Of a stretch of DNA of 55,565 bases, positions 26,080 to 34,262 are shown piece by piece (position 1 is the stretch's first letter; each line of letters starts with the position of its first letter). The stretch is taken from positions 1 through 55,565 of the forward strand of contig CANQPH010000016.1 in the NCBI GenBank assembly GCA_947625675.1, in the 5' to 3' direction. The translations under genes and the position numbers were made by a program. The notes beneath the pieces are model-generated. The model made no database searches and had not been told where the DNA came from. It worked only from the letters and a program-made list of their open reading frames with translations. Source of the DNA: an uncultured Acetatifactor sp. Lineage in GTDB: Bacteria; Bacillota; Clostridia; Lachnospirales; Lachnospiraceae.

Positions 26080-26206
26080 GAGATGGGAAATAGCCATCCA
26101 TCTTATTTCTTTTGCAAATAAACGGTTACGCCATTATTTTTTGTGAAACGGGGCAATAATATGTTGGTGTATTTTACCGCCGATGAAAATATCTTGCAAG
26201 AAAATC

Positions 26207-26237
26207 TTGACGAACTTCCTCCCTTTCATTATATAAT
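26207..26237 (+). promoter_or_regulatory. Promoter of the DUF362 gene
   Basis: TTGACG at 26207-26212, followed by TATATA at 26230-26235 (17-nt spacer) or TATAAT at 26232-26237 (19 nt). The start codon is about 60 nt further on. Confidence 0.55.
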
Positions 26238-26296
26238 ATAGATATCTGGAAATTATCATTATATACCAAGTAAATATTTTACCAGGAGGTCAGCAA

Positions 26297-27298
26297 ATGG
26301 CATATGCAAAAATCCAGCCCGGCACGGGCGGCAATCGTTATGTCCCCTATGAGGAACGCACTGGCAACGAGTCCATCGTTTATTTTACAAGAGATTTGAG
26401 CGCAGAAGGATTATGCAGGATCTATGAGAGGGTGAGCGAGCACCTTGTGGGCAAAGTGGCGGTGAAGCTGCACACCGGAGAAAAGAACGGGCCCAACATC
26501 ATTCCCAGGCCCTGGGTTAAAGAGCTGATCCAAAAGGATCTTCCGGAAGCCGTCATCGTGGAAACCAACACCTATTACGAGGGCGACCGCTACACCACCG
26601 AGGGGCATCGGGAGACGCTGAAAGTAAACGGCTGGGACTTCTGTCCCGTGGACATCATGGACGAGAACGGCACCGTGATGCTTCCCGTAAAAGGCGGCAA
26701 GTGGTTCACGGAAATGTCCATGGGCGAGCACATCGCAAATTATGATTCCCTGCTGGCCCTCACCCATTTCAAGGGGCATATAAAGGGCGGCTTCGGCGGT
26801 TCCAACAAAAATCTGGGCATCGGCTGTGCGGACGGACGCATCGGCAAGGGCATGATTCATACCTCCATCGGTTCCAGGGATCCTTTCGACATCGGCACAG
26901 AGGAACTCATGGAGCGCATGACGGAATCCACCAAGGCAGTGGTGGACCATTTCGGCCAAAACATCGCCTATGTGAACGTGCTGCGCAACATGTCCGTTTC
27001 CTGCGACTGCGAGGGCTGCGAGGCCCTGCCCGTGGTAACGCCCAACATCGGCATCGTGGCCTCCGTGGATATCCTGGCGGCGGACCAGGCTTCCGTGGAT
27101 CTGGTTTACGCCCTGGATGAAAAGGATCACGCCGACCTGGTGGAGCGGATCCAGAGTCGGCACGGCCACAGGCAGCTTTCCTATATGAAGGAGCTCGGCA
27201 TGGGCAACAACCGCTACGTGCTGATCGACATCGACAGCGGGGACGCCCGCATTTATCCCAAGGAAGCGGTCAAGGACGTAGTGCCGTTCGAAGCTTAG
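26297..27298 (+). CDS. DUF362 domain protein
   Basis: 333 residues matching the DUF362 family (KVAVKLHTGEKNGPNIIPRPWVKEL; LTHFKGHIKGGFGGSNKNLGIGCADGRIGK). There is a short Cys cluster CDCEGCEA near 235-240 but no ferredoxin-type C-terminal 4Fe-4S motif, which some family members carry. AGGAGG lies 9 nt before ATG 26297. It is monocistronic by position. The family is associated with iron-sulfur or redox metabolism but has no settled reaction, so no function is assigned. Confidence 0.9.
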   Translation: MAYAKIQPGTGGNRYVPYEERTGNESIVYFTRDLSAEGLCRIYERVSEHLVGKVAVKLHTGEKNGPNIIPRPWVKELIQKDLPEAVIVETNTYYEGDRYTTEGHRETLKVNGWDFCPVDIMDENGTVMLPVKGGKWFTEMSMGEHIANYDSLLALTHFKGHIKGGFGGSNKNLGIGCADGRIGKGMIHTSIGSRDPFDIGTEELMERMTESTKAVVDHFGQNIAYVNVLRNMSVSCDCEGCEALPVVTPNIGIVASVDILAADQASVDLVYALDEKDHADLVERIQSRHGHRQLSYMKELGMGNNRYVLIDIDSGDARIYPKEAVKDVVPFEA

Positions 27299-27331
27299 TG
27301 TATGTTCTAAGGTGTAATTAGGGAGAAAACC

Positions 27332-27670
27332 ATGATTTTAAAGAATAAGGTATATTTAGAGGACTTAATTAAAAATTCCAACCAATATTACCCGGATCGA
27401 ATAAAATTTTGCATTCACAAACCGACACGTACAATCTCCATTGATCAAGAATTTCATATTGATATGGAATATGAACTGATAGATGAAGTAGGCGAAAGTC
27501 AAAATATTTATGGCGGTGATATCCTTTTAGATCCTATACGGATTCTTTGGGAAGCACATCCAAACATTGCACGAAACAGAGAGCTAGGAACCGCTTTTAA
27601 CGGAAGGTTGCTTACAGACGAAAAACTGATAGCTGAACTTTTTGAAATACTCAAACAATGGATCATATAA
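27332..27670 (+). CDS. Small protein, weakly DUF5674-like
   Basis: 112 residues, AT-rich relative to the DUF362 gene before it. The pattern of an N-terminal KVYLEDLI, a middle strand with TISIDQEFHIDMEYELI, then IYGGDILLDP and an HPNIARNRELG segment loosely recalls DUF5674 proteins; this is a weak call. AGGGAG lies about 8 nt before the ATG. The gap to the next gene is only 20 nt, so the two form a small unit. Function unknown. Confidence 0.65.
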   Translation: MILKNKVYLEDLIKNSNQYYPDRIKFCIHKPTRTISIDQEFHIDMEYELIDEVGESQNIYGGDILLDPIRILWEAHPNIARNRELGTAFNGRLLTDEKLIAELFEILKQWII

Positions 27671-27690
27671 GGAGTAAGGAGAACCCCCAA

Positions 27691-27996
27691 ATGACAGATT
27701 CCCAATGGAATTCACTTCCAACGTTTATCCAGTTATCCAATATCGCCGGTGATGTAAAAAGATGTGTCAATAGCAGGCAAAATTTTTTAGATGGAATTTC
27801 TCAGAATGATTACAGTGATTTTTATTTTGACAAGGTTTCTAAATTGATTCATCTTTTAGTACAGAAACCAGAAAATATCCGCAGGCAAAAAGAATTTTTT
27901 GACGAATTGAATGAATTAAAACGGTTTCTAAATAACGAAATCGATGGGGATTATATTTTGCGCTATTGGACTCCCTTCACCTATTTATCAAGATAA
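27691..27996 (+). CDS. Hypothetical protein, 101 residues
   Basis: Not recognised. Soluble, mostly helical by composition, with SDFYFDKVSKLIHLLVQKPENI, ELNELKRFLNN and an aromatic C-terminus YILRYWTPFTYLSR. ATG 27691 has AAGGAG 8 nt upstream, better than the ATG at 27658 that overlaps the previous gene. It is paired with the preceding small gene in an AT-rich patch and followed by a strong terminator, so the two genes may be a cassette acquired by transfer. A toxin-antitoxin role is possible but unsupported. Confidence 0.65.
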   Translation: MTDSQWNSLPTFIQLSNIAGDVKRCVNSRQNFLDGISQNDYSDFYFDKVSKLIHLLVQKPENIRRQKEFFDELNELKRFLNNEIDGDYILRYWTPFTYLSR

Positions 27997-28025
27997 GCTG
28001 ATTAGAACTTCAAAGTACAAAACAA

Positions 28026-28082
28026 GCGCCCGTTTCCGGCGGCTGAATGTGTCAGCTGCATGGGAAACGGGCGCTTCGTTTT
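28026..28082 (+). terminator. Terminator of the two-gene AT-rich cassette
   Basis: Perfect 12-bp arms GCGCCCGTTTCC (28026-28037) and GGAAACGGGCGC (28063-28074) with a 25-nt loop, followed by TTCGTTTT. Confidence 0.8.
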
Positions 28083-28175
28083 GAGGCACTTCCATCATCG
28101 TTTTAGTCGTTTTGAGGCGTTTTCGCCACCTCTTTGGAATCAATTCCGCAATTTTCCTGCGTTTTCACGACTTCC

Positions 28176-28751
28176 TCACGGCTTCGGCATGAACTGCGCA
28201 CCGCTGTTCCAGGCCTGGCCGACCTTCTCTCCGATGGCATAGTAACCGTTCCGCATCTGGTCGAACACGAAGGCATGGAGCTTGCCCACATCGATCCGGC
28301 CCAGGTCATCCAGCACCTTTTCATCGGCCAGCACGTTCACGATCCGGCCCAGGACCCGGAGGCCGTAAGGTTCCTCTTCCATTTTTTCCACCTTGCATTC
28401 CAGCGTCACCGGATATTCCTCGATCACCGGCGCATCCACCTTGTCGCTCTTCGTGGCATGAAGGCCGGTTCTGGCGAATTTGTCCGCCACGTCATTGGAA
28501 CTGACGATGCCCAGATAGTCGGATTCCTTCAGGGTATCCTCTCCGGGAATGGCCAGGGTGAAGGCTCCTCTGGCCCGCAGATTGGCCACCGTCTTGTGGG
28601 CCTCCTCCAGGTTCAGGGCCACCATGTCCTCCGCACAGATGCCGCCCCAGGCCATCATCATCACGTCCACGGTCTCATCCTCGTTGTAGGTGCCGATCAT
28701 ATAAGTCGGCATGGGGAACAAATAGGGCTTTACGCCAAATTCTTTTTTCAT
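28176..28751 (-). CDS. Flavin reductase-like FMN-binding protein
   Basis: 191 residues of the flavin reductase/FMN-binding split-barrel family: PMPTYMIGTYNEDETVDVMMMAWGGICAED at the N-terminus, FTLAIPGEDTLKESDYLGIVSS in the middle, and LECKVEKMEEEPYGLRVLGRIVNV towards the end. It probably binds FMN and reduces it or acts as an NAD(P)H-linked reductase; the true substrate is unknown. ATG 28751 with AAAGGAG 8 nt upstream is chosen; the longer frame runs back into repeat DNA. It lies downstream of a 21-bp repeat array that separates it from the alarmone synthetase. Confidence 0.88.
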   Translation of the reverse strand: MKKEFGVKPYLFPMPTYMIGTYNEDETVDVMMMAWGGICAEDMVALNLEEAHKTVANLRARGAFTLAIPGEDTLKESDYLGIVSSNDVADKFARTGLHATKSDKVDAPVIEEYPVTLECKVEKMEEEPYGLRVLGRIVNVLADEKVLDDLGRIDVGKLHAFVFDQMRNGYYAIGEKVGQAWNSGAQFMPKP

Positions 28752-28827
28752 GGTTTTGTCTCCTTTCATGAGAGCTTTCACAGCTCCATTGTAACCTTTT
28801 TGCGGTTCCGCTGCAACCGATTTTTCC

Positions 28828-28972
28828 GTTGACATGCCAATTTTTCCCGCTGGCACGCCGGGCTTTCACGTTGACATTCCGATTTTTCCTGTTGGAATTT
28901 CGATTTTTCCCGTTGACATGCCGGGCTTTCACATTGGCATTCCATTTTTCCTGCTGGCATGCCGTCTTCTAC
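28828..28972. repeat. 21-bp degenerate tandem repeat, seven units
   Basis: Units start at 28828, 28849, 28870, 28891, 28912, 28933 and 28953 (the last two are 20 bp). The plus-strand pattern is (G/A)(T/C)TG(G/A)CA-TTCC-(G/A)-TTTTTCC, alternating with a CGGGCTTTCAC form. The array touches the stop codon of the alarmone synthetase gene and runs towards the flavin reductase gene. Confidence 0.88.
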
Positions 28973-29700
28973 AGATTTTCCTCGAAGATCCCCACGGCTC
29001 TGCCCAGGCTGCTCATCTGTCCGTCCAGGGCGGCGCACAGCCGGGCGCAGTAATTGAGCTGATCGTCCATTTCCGCCGTAAAAAGCGCATCCTTCTTGTA
29101 TCGGAGCTGATGTTCCAGATCCGCCCAGCAGTCCATGGCGATGGTCCGAAGCTGAATTTCCACCTTCATGTTCCTCTTCTCTCTCGTCAGGAAAATAGGG
29201 ATCTCCACGATCAGGTGCAGGCTCCGGTAACCGTTCTGCTTGGGCTCCCGGATATAATCTTTCCTCTGAATCAGGCGGATGTCGTCCTGCTTCAGCAGAG
29301 ACTCCGCAATGGCATAGACGTCCTCCACGAAGGAACACACCACCCGGATCCCGGCAATGTCATTCAGATTTTTCTCGATGGATTCCAGCGTCAGGGGACA
29401 TTGTCTCTGCATCAGCTTCGCCTGAATGCTCTTGGGGCGCTTTACCCGGGACTTGATGGCGCAGATGGGATTCCGGTCATACTGCAGGGAAAGCTCCGCA
29501 TTCATCACATGGAACTTGGTCTCAATCTCCCGGATCGCACAGTTATAATACGTCATCAGCCTCATATATCCCCGCATGATGTCGTCAATTTTTTCCTGGG
29601 AACCGGACTGGGCGATTTTCCACACCAGTTCCTCCACGGTCTGTTCTTTTTCTTTCAAAATCTGTTCCTTCTCTTCCAGGGCTTGTTCTTTTTCTTCCAT
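28969..29700 (-). CDS. Small alarmone ((p)ppGpp) synthetase, RelA/SpoT synthetase domain
   Basis: 243 residues. An N-terminal coiled coil of EEKEQ-type heptads (about 1-25) precedes a RelA/SpoT nucleotidyltransferase domain: GIRVVCSFVEDVYAIAESLL, RKDYIREPKQNGYRSLHLIV and VEIQLRTIAMDCWADLEHQL contain the expected conserved Arg, Asp, Tyr and Glu residues. No HD hydrolase domain, so it should only make (p)ppGpp from ATP and GDP/GTP, like RelQ/YjbM. ATG 29700 is preferred because GGGAG lies 6 nt before it; in-frame ATGs up to 29772 are possible. It follows the MATE gene by 68 nt. Confidence 0.88.
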   Translation of the reverse strand: MEEKEQALEEKEQILKEKEQTVEELVWKIAQSGSQEKIDDIMRGYMRLMTYYNCAIREIETKFHVMNAELSLQYDRNPICAIKSRVKRPKSIQAKLMQRQCPLTLESIEKNLNDIAGIRVVCSFVEDVYAIAESLLKQDDIRLIQRKDYIREPKQNGYRSLHLIVEIPIFLTREKRNMKVEIQLRTIAMDCWADLEHQLRYKKDALFTAEMDDQLNYCARLCAALDGQMSSLGRAVGIFEENL

Positions 29701-29768
29701 AGTCCGCTCCCTTTTTCCCATGCGCATAACATACTTATAAACTACTAACTCACGATCTACTAACTTAG

Positions 29769-31238
29769 TCATCGACCAATGGAGGTGTATTGCCGCATTT
29801 TCCCGCCCACATGGGGCTTCCCGTGTTTCGCCCGGAATCCCGGCAGGGCGGCCTTGCCCAGCTCCGTCACGGGCCGAATCCATTTGCCGGAGTACAGATG
29901 AATCTGCATCAGCACATAGCGGATGGGCTCGTCAATGTAGCAGCAAAGAAGCACGACGGCGTAGGGGAGCTTCAAGAGAAAGCCGGAAGTCAGCACACAG
30001 GGGAGCACCATCACATACATGAACACGATCTCCAGCACGGTGCCGTATACCGCATCGCCGGAGGCCCTGTAGGTGTCGTTCTGGATCCAGTTGCCCATCC
30101 GGATCACGCTGGCCACCCCGTAGATGAGCAGGAGCCGCACCCCGGCCTCATAGGACTCCCCGGACAAGCTCATGCCCGTAAGCAGGGGCTTGTGGACTGC
30201 CCACACGCACAGATCCGCCGCCAAGATCACGCCGCTGCACAGATAGACCAGGCGCTTGGCCCGCTGATAGGCGGTATCCAGTTCCCCGGCTCCCACGCAT
30301 TTTCCCACCAGGATGGAGGCCGCATTGGAGAAACCGGCGAAGAAACCGATGATCAGCCCTTCAATGGTGCGGAACACCGCCAGGGCTGCGATCACTTGCT
30401 CCGTCTGCCGCCCCAGGGTGACGTTGATGAGCATATTGCCCACCCCCACCAGGATCTCGTTGCAGAGGATGGGAAAGCATTTCCGGAAATAATTTTTCAG
30501 GTGTTCCCTGGTCCAGGCGAAATGCCCTTTCACATGGAACAAGTAAGGATATTTGATCAGGCCCGCCAGCAGATAAATGGTGCACACGTTCACCACCGCC
30601 GCACAGGTCGTGGCCAGAGCGGCGCCCCGGATCCCCAGGGCCGGCGCTCCCAGATGGCCGTAGATGAACACCCAGTTCAAAAACAGATTCGTTCCCACGG
30701 AAGCCACCGAGGCAATCATGGGAATCTTCACCCGCTCCGTCCCCCGCAGCAGACTGCTCATGGCCATGGACAGCACCTGCAGGAAATAGGCGAAGCCCAC
30801 GATCCGCAGATATTGGATTCCGATCTCCTGAATCGCCTTTTTGTCCGTATAAAGCCCCATGACTACCCCAGGGGCGAAAATGGCCAGGCAGCCGAAGACG
30901 GCCGCCACCGTCATCATGCAGGTCAGGGTGATCCCGTAGGAACGTTCAATGCCATCGTCCTCCTTGGAACCCCAATACTGGGAGATAAAAAGCATGCCGC
31001 CGCCCACGAATCCCCAATATCCGGAGAACATCAGGGAGGAAAACTGAGCGCACAATCCCAGGGCCCCCACGGACAATTCTCCCAAGGGGGCCACCATCAT
31101 GGTGTCCACCATGCTGGCCGTGGTGGTCAGCAGGTTCTGCAGGGCGATGGGCACCGCCACCGCCGCCAGATTTTTCAAAAAGGATGGCCAGGGGAATGGG
31201 GCTTGGGCTCCTTTCCCCGCAATTCGTTTCTCAGACAT
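29769..31238 (-). CDS. MATE-family multidrug exporter
   Basis: 489 residues, about 12 membrane segments, with the MATE hallmarks: an N-terminal PIALQNLLTTTASMVDTMMVAPLG, GFVGGGMLFISQYWG, and the repeated second half GFFAGFSNAASILVGKCVGAGE. It should exchange drugs or metabolites for H+ or Na+ across the membrane. ATG 31238 has AAAGGCGGA upstream and begins MSEKRIAG. The alarmone synthetase gene follows in the same direction. Confidence 0.93.
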   Translation of the reverse strand: MSEKRIAGKGAQAPFPWPSFLKNLAAVAVPIALQNLLTTTASMVDTMMVAPLGELSVGALGLCAQFSSLMFSGYWGFVGGGMLFISQYWGSKEDDGIERSYGITLTCMMTVAAVFGCLAIFAPGVVMGLYTDKKAIQEIGIQYLRIVGFAYFLQVLSMAMSSLLRGTERVKIPMIASVASVGTNLFLNWVFIYGHLGAPALGIRGAALATTCAAVVNVCTIYLLAGLIKYPYLFHVKGHFAWTREHLKNYFRKCFPILCNEILVGVGNMLINVTLGRQTEQVIAALAVFRTIEGLIIGFFAGFSNAASILVGKCVGAGELDTAYQRAKRLVYLCSGVILAADLCVWAVHKPLLTGMSLSGESYEAGVRLLLIYGVASVIRMGNWIQNDTYRASGDAVYGTVLEIVFMYVMVLPCVLTSGFLLKLPYAVVLLCCYIDEPIRYVLMQIHLYSGKWIRPVTELGKAALPGFRAKHGKPHVGGKMRQYTSIGR

Positions 31239-31419
31239 TGATCCGCCTTTCCGATGCGTTCTGACAATCTGCGTCACATCTGCCGCCTTCGCAAATCTTC
31301 GCCAATTTCGGCAAGTCTCACATACCTATTCCGAAGAGCACTCCCTTGGCTAATTTTGACCGGCCTGATTCCTTCGCACATTCTCTGCAAGTTCTCTGCG
31401 AACTCAGGCTTCCTCAGGC

Positions 31420-32694
31420 TCAGGGTTCCGCACTTTTCATGTTTTGCCAGCGGTTCTCCACATAATCGTCATTATAATTGGCGTCGATCATTTCCTCCAG
31501 CATGCCGGAGGGCTCTGGATCCACCTTGCGCTCGTTGTAACGGACCAGCACCGCCGCCGTGAACAGGCCGTTCAGGGTCATCAAGGCCACGATCAACCAG
31601 GTCAGCGTCTTGGCCGCCACGGGCGGGAAGTTTTCGATCAGCCGATCCAAAGGCGGGTATGCGATCTTGACCCAGATCAGTCCCAGGATTCCCCAGAAAA
31701 ACATGAACAGCACGTTGGTGCGCCCGCCGATGTTCAAAGGCATGTGGCTGTAATCCCAGAACACCTTGCCGAAGACGATCTCCGTGAACACGCTGCAGGC
31801 GTATTCAAAGGCTCCGCCCAGAAGGGCTCCGGCCAGAAGCACCCAGCGGTCATTTTTATCCTTGAGGCGGATCAGGCTCACGGTCAATAGCACGGCCCCG
31901 ATACCCCAGACGAAACTGAAGGGCCCGAAAACCACGCTGGAACGGCTCATCCAGACGCCTCCCACGAACCTACAATAGAAGGTCTCCACGATATCCCCCA
32001 GGAAAGCGGAGATCAGGAACACCCAGACAATCTTGTCCAGGTTCATGCCCCGGGCGAACACGATGTCGCTGCGCTTCTCCTCGTCGCTGATGCCGGGATA
32101 AGCCTTTTCCAGTCTCTCCCACACGAATCGGGAAAGGTCAGCCGCAATTTTCTCCATCCGCCCCTGCCGCCTCTTCTGCCCGGAGGTTTCCCGGCCCCTT
32201 CTCACGGCGGCCAGCACCGCAACCAGATCCAAAAGAATCAGAGCCCATACCGCAATATGAAAAATACGCAACACCAACGGAGGGATCAGTTCCATCACTA
32301 CCATCAGCAGGGGCTGCAGCAAAAGATAAGTCACCAGGATCGCCGCTGCCGCTGCCGCATTGGACAAAATGTTCCGCCCCGTTCCGTTAGGCGCTGCCTC
32401 CAGCCATCTGGCGTTGCGGGTGACCCTTCCGCTCAAAAAGCCCAGCAGGGCCCTGGTGATCACCAGATTGGCGAACACGATGAAATACATCCCCGCATAA
32501 TTGCGCCCCATGGTGGGCAGGATCAATGCGCTGTTGGAAAAAACGATGCCTACCCCCAGATCGAGAGGGATTGACAAAAGTCCCCGGTTCACGAACTTTT
32601 TCTCCCGAACGGCAAAGTACACCACCTCCGCCGCCCAGGCCAGAAATCCATAAATGACAAGCAGCAGGGTCTGCTGCGCAGGATTGTAGGTCAT
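31420..32694 (-). CDS. CmpB-like 'ABC-transporter type IV' membrane protein (PF06541 type), duplicated
   Basis: 424 residues with about nine membrane segments. Two halves resemble each other: YGFLAWAAEVVYFAVREKKFVNRG...PLDLGVG near the N-terminus and FLGDIVETFYCRFVGGVWMSRSS...PFSFVWGIG near 215-255, both of the kind found in the PF06541 family. Family function is unproven. GGAGAGG precedes ATG 32694 by about 10 nt. It ends 181 nt before the MATE start, with short CCTGAG-type repeats just after its stop. Confidence 0.8.
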   Translation of the reverse strand: MTYNPAQQTLLLVIYGFLAWAAEVVYFAVREKKFVNRGLLSIPLDLGVGIVFSNSALILPTMGRNYAGMYFIVFANLVITRALLGFLSGRVTRNARWLEAAPNGTGRNILSNAAAAAAILVTYLLLQPLLMVVMELIPPLVLRIFHIAVWALILLDLVAVLAAVRRGRETSGQKRRQGRMEKIAADLSRFVWERLEKAYPGISDEEKRSDIVFARGMNLDKIVWVFLISAFLGDIVETFYCRFVGGVWMSRSSVVFGPFSFVWGIGAVLLTVSLIRLKDKNDRWVLLAGALLGGAFEYACSVFTEIVFGKVFWDYSHMPLNIGGRTNVLFMFFWGILGLIWVKIAYPPLDRLIENFPPVAAKTLTWLIVALMTLNGLFTAAVLVRYNERKVDPEPSGMLEEMIDANYNDDYVENRWQNMKSAEP

Positions 32695-32715
32695 ATCATT
32701 TGTACCTCTCCACTC

Positions 32716-32834
32716 TTCCCGTTATTTTCCGGTTAATATTTCTCGCCATTTTCCCGATGATACTTCTCGTTATTTTCCATTAGCGCTTCTCTCCATTTTC
32801 CCACCGGTGCTTCCGTTATTTTCCTGTCGGTACT
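32716..32834. repeat. ~24-bp degenerate tandem repeat starting in the Dabb stop region
   Basis: Five units of 23-25 bp (about 32716, 32741, 32765, 32788, 32812) share TCTCG(T/C)(T/C)ATTTTCC on the plus strand. The unit at 32812-32834 is the end of the Dabb gene, including its TAA. The array fills the gap to the CmpB-like gene. Confidence 0.85.
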
Positions 32835-33130
32835 TCAACATCAAAACAGGACCTCACAGCCACGTTGGGACGCACCTTCCCATCGGCCACCGCCACATGC
32901 GCCGGATGCACGGAATAAGCCTTCAGGGCCTCCGCACTTTCAAATTCGGAATCCAGCATCAGGTCCGACGTGGAGCTGGGCAGCCCCTGAGTATATACCC
33001 GGATATTGAGCAAACCCGGGATCCGGCCCGCCAGCGCCTCCAGGCCCGCCTTGATTTCCGCCTTGATTTTTTCTTTTTCCTCCGCAGTAAATCCTTCCTT
33101 CAATTTCCACACGATCACATGTCTGACCAT
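32816..33130 (-). CDS. Dabb (stress-responsive alpha/beta barrel) domain protein
   Basis: 104 residues. It starts MVRHVIVWKLKEGFTAEEKEKI and contains LEALAGRIPGLLNIRVYTQGLPSSTSDLMLDSEFESAEALKAYSVHPAHVAVAD, the standard Dabb pattern with the conserved N-terminal HVIVWKLK and the C-terminal YxxHPxH motif. Such small ferredoxin-like-fold dimers occur in stress proteins and in some polyketide cyclases; a specific reaction cannot be assigned. GAGGGAG lies 6 nt before the ATG. The last 15 nt including the stop are the first unit of a downstream tandem repeat. Confidence 0.88.
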   Translation of the reverse strand: MVRHVIVWKLKEGFTAEEKEKIKAEIKAGLEALAGRIPGLLNIRVYTQGLPSSTSDLMLDSEFESAEALKAYSVHPAHVAVADGKVRPNVAVRSCFDVEVPTGK

Positions 33131-33280
33131 TTTTTCTCCCTCTCTCTTCTATAAAGTAATGTACGTCACAATTAACAGCAATGCACGAAGCAACAGCACG
33201 CACGTCATGATTAAGAATACCACAGAACCGCACATAAAGAAAGTACCCCGGCAATATTTTATAAATCGGGCATTTCTGTT

Positions 33281-33330
33281 TATGAGATTTTTAGAAATCC
33301 TTCACCGTTGTTTTAGCACTCACCTCTTGG
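33281..33330. repeat. 50-bp direct repeat flanking the toxin-antitoxin module (left copy)
   Basis: Matches 34203-34252 at 43 of 50 positions. It contains the left half of a CIRCE site (TTAGCACTC, 33314-33322) but the right half is gone. The surrounding stretch 33131-33451 has no gene that I can support. Confidence 0.85.
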
Positions 33331-33451
33331 TATATATAAGTAATAGTTTTATGCTTCGTCATATAATAAAACAGCATAACAGGGGAAAAGGGAAGCGCTT
33401 GATAATGCGATCAGGAGATATACGGTTCTTTGCCATATACATGATAGAGAT

Positions 33452-33724
33452 TTATATATCGAATAAGTCGGAGTGTGTACCGGTGCGATCAAGCAGCAAT
33501 TCGCTGTCGGTTTGTTTGTATATCAATAACCAATCAGGGGCAATGTGACATTCACGAAACCCTATGTAATTTCCGGTCAGATTATGATCTTTGTTTTTGG
33601 CAGGCAACGGAACCGGTATTCGAAGCGTGTTAATCGCCTGCTGTAATAATAGCATATTGCAATGACGTTTTTGACATGCCCTAAAATCCTTTTTGAATTT
33701 GGTCGAATAACGAACATCAAGCAC
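33452..33724 (-). CDS. YafQ-family mRNA interferase toxin
   Basis: 90 residues of the RelE/YafQ fold. The residues used by E. coli YafQ line up with a constant offset of three: His47, His60, Asp64, His84 and Phe88 here, within LTGNYIGFRECHIAPDWLLIYK and RTGTHSDLFDI. It should cleave mRNA at the ribosome when free of antitoxin. The start codon is 2 nt after the antitoxin stop. The pair is AT-rich compared with flanking genes, and 50-bp direct repeats flank the locus, suggesting mobility. Confidence 0.93.
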   Translation of the reverse strand: MLDVRYSTKFKKDFRACQKRHCNMLLLQQAINTLRIPVPLPAKNKDHNLTGNYIGFRECHIAPDWLLIYKQTDSELLLDRTGTHSDLFDI

Positions 33725-33726
33725 AG

Positions 33727-33939
33727 TCAGTCCTCCTTTGCCAGTTCTGCAAATAAATCTTCGGTACTACCGGTAAATCGGATACCGCCGCCAGCCTCCA
33801 GTTCTGCCATAGACTCCAGCGTTTCGGCATTCGGAGTCTCTTCTGGTATAGCCGCCCCTTGCAGATAAGAAATAATATAAAACAGTTTGCTTTCCGGTAT
33901 TTGGTCAATCAAGTTTTTGGCAAGTTCACGATTGCTCAT
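33727..33939 (-). CDS. Antitoxin partner of YafQ toxin
   Basis: 70 residues. The N-terminus MSNRELAKNLIDQIPESKLFYIISYLQG looks like a dimerising DNA-binding segment; the acidic C-terminus (STEDLFAELAKED) should wrap the toxin. It is not a standard DinJ sequence. ATG 33939 is chosen because AAGGAAG is 7 nt upstream. It precedes the toxin, the usual order for tight autoregulation. The promoter region carries repeated ACGTA motifs that may be its operator. Confidence 0.85.
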   Translation of the reverse strand: MSNRELAKNLIDQIPESKLFYIISYLQGAAIPEETPNAETLESMAELEAGGGIRFTGSTEDLFAELAKED

Positions 33940-33983
33940 AGTTACACTTCCTTTCATAGGTATTATATGGTTTTAAAATGGGG

Positions 33984-34082
33984 TTATTCAGTTTTCTGGT
34001 TGTCATTTTCCATGGCCTCTTCTACTGCCGTGATATTAAAAGGCGTTTGTCCGTTCAATTGAAAATGATTGTTACTGGTTAC
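33984..34082 (-). pseudogene. Short protein-like reading frame without a start codon upstream of the antitoxin
   Basis: A 32-codon frame ends QLNGQTPFNITAVEEAMEND...E at 33984. It begins right after a TAA, with GTA where a start codon would sit 5 nt from an AGGAG. A single base change from GTG would restore a start. Either a decayed small protein or the tail of an older antitoxin. Confidence 0.35.
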
Positions 34083-34104
34083 TTAGTCTCCTGCTTACAA
34101 CCCC

Positions 34105-34133
34105 ATAATAACACTTGTTTTACGTAGCGTCAA
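34105..34133 (-). promoter_or_regulatory. Promoter of the toxin-antitoxin module with ACGTA repeats
   Basis: Minus strand TTGACG (complement of 34128-34133), 17-nt spacer, TATTAT (34105-34110). ACGTAG occurs in and just upstream of it (34122, 34138) and ACGTA at 34150, a likely autoregulatory operator. Confidence 0.65.
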
Positions 34134-34202
34134 GAAAACGTAGAAAATGTACGTATTTTGCACAGACATTATATGCACTTATTAATTAGTTCCGGACTTA
34201 TT

Positions 34203-34252
34203 TTATGGGATTTTTAGAAATACTTAATCATCGTTTTAGCACTCACCTATTG
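34203..34252. repeat. 50-bp direct repeat flanking the toxin-antitoxin module (right copy)
   Basis: Partner of 33281-33330 (43 of 50 identical). This copy ends inside the intact CIRCE/promoter of the Hsp20 gene. Confidence 0.85.
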
Positions 34253-34262
34253 ACAGTGCTAA
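34236..34262 (+). promoter_or_regulatory. CIRCE operator (HrcA heat-shock repressor site)
   Basis: TTAGCACTC at 34236-34244, a 9-nt spacer, and CAGTGCTAA at 34254-34262. This matches the CIRCE consensus with a single mismatch (C for G) and the exact spacing. It overlaps the -35 box of the Hsp20 promoter, so HrcA repression is expected. Confidence 0.9.

Noticed and set aside
28675..28932. Minus-strand frame with repeated KNRNVNVKARRASGKN peptides
   Set aside because: Translation of the 21-bp tandem repeat; the flavin reductase start downstream has the good ribosome site.
33006..33548. Plus-strand 180-codon frame in the AT-rich region before the toxin
   Set aside because: It starts inside the antisense of Dabb and ends inside the antisense of the YafQ toxin, and shows no domain.
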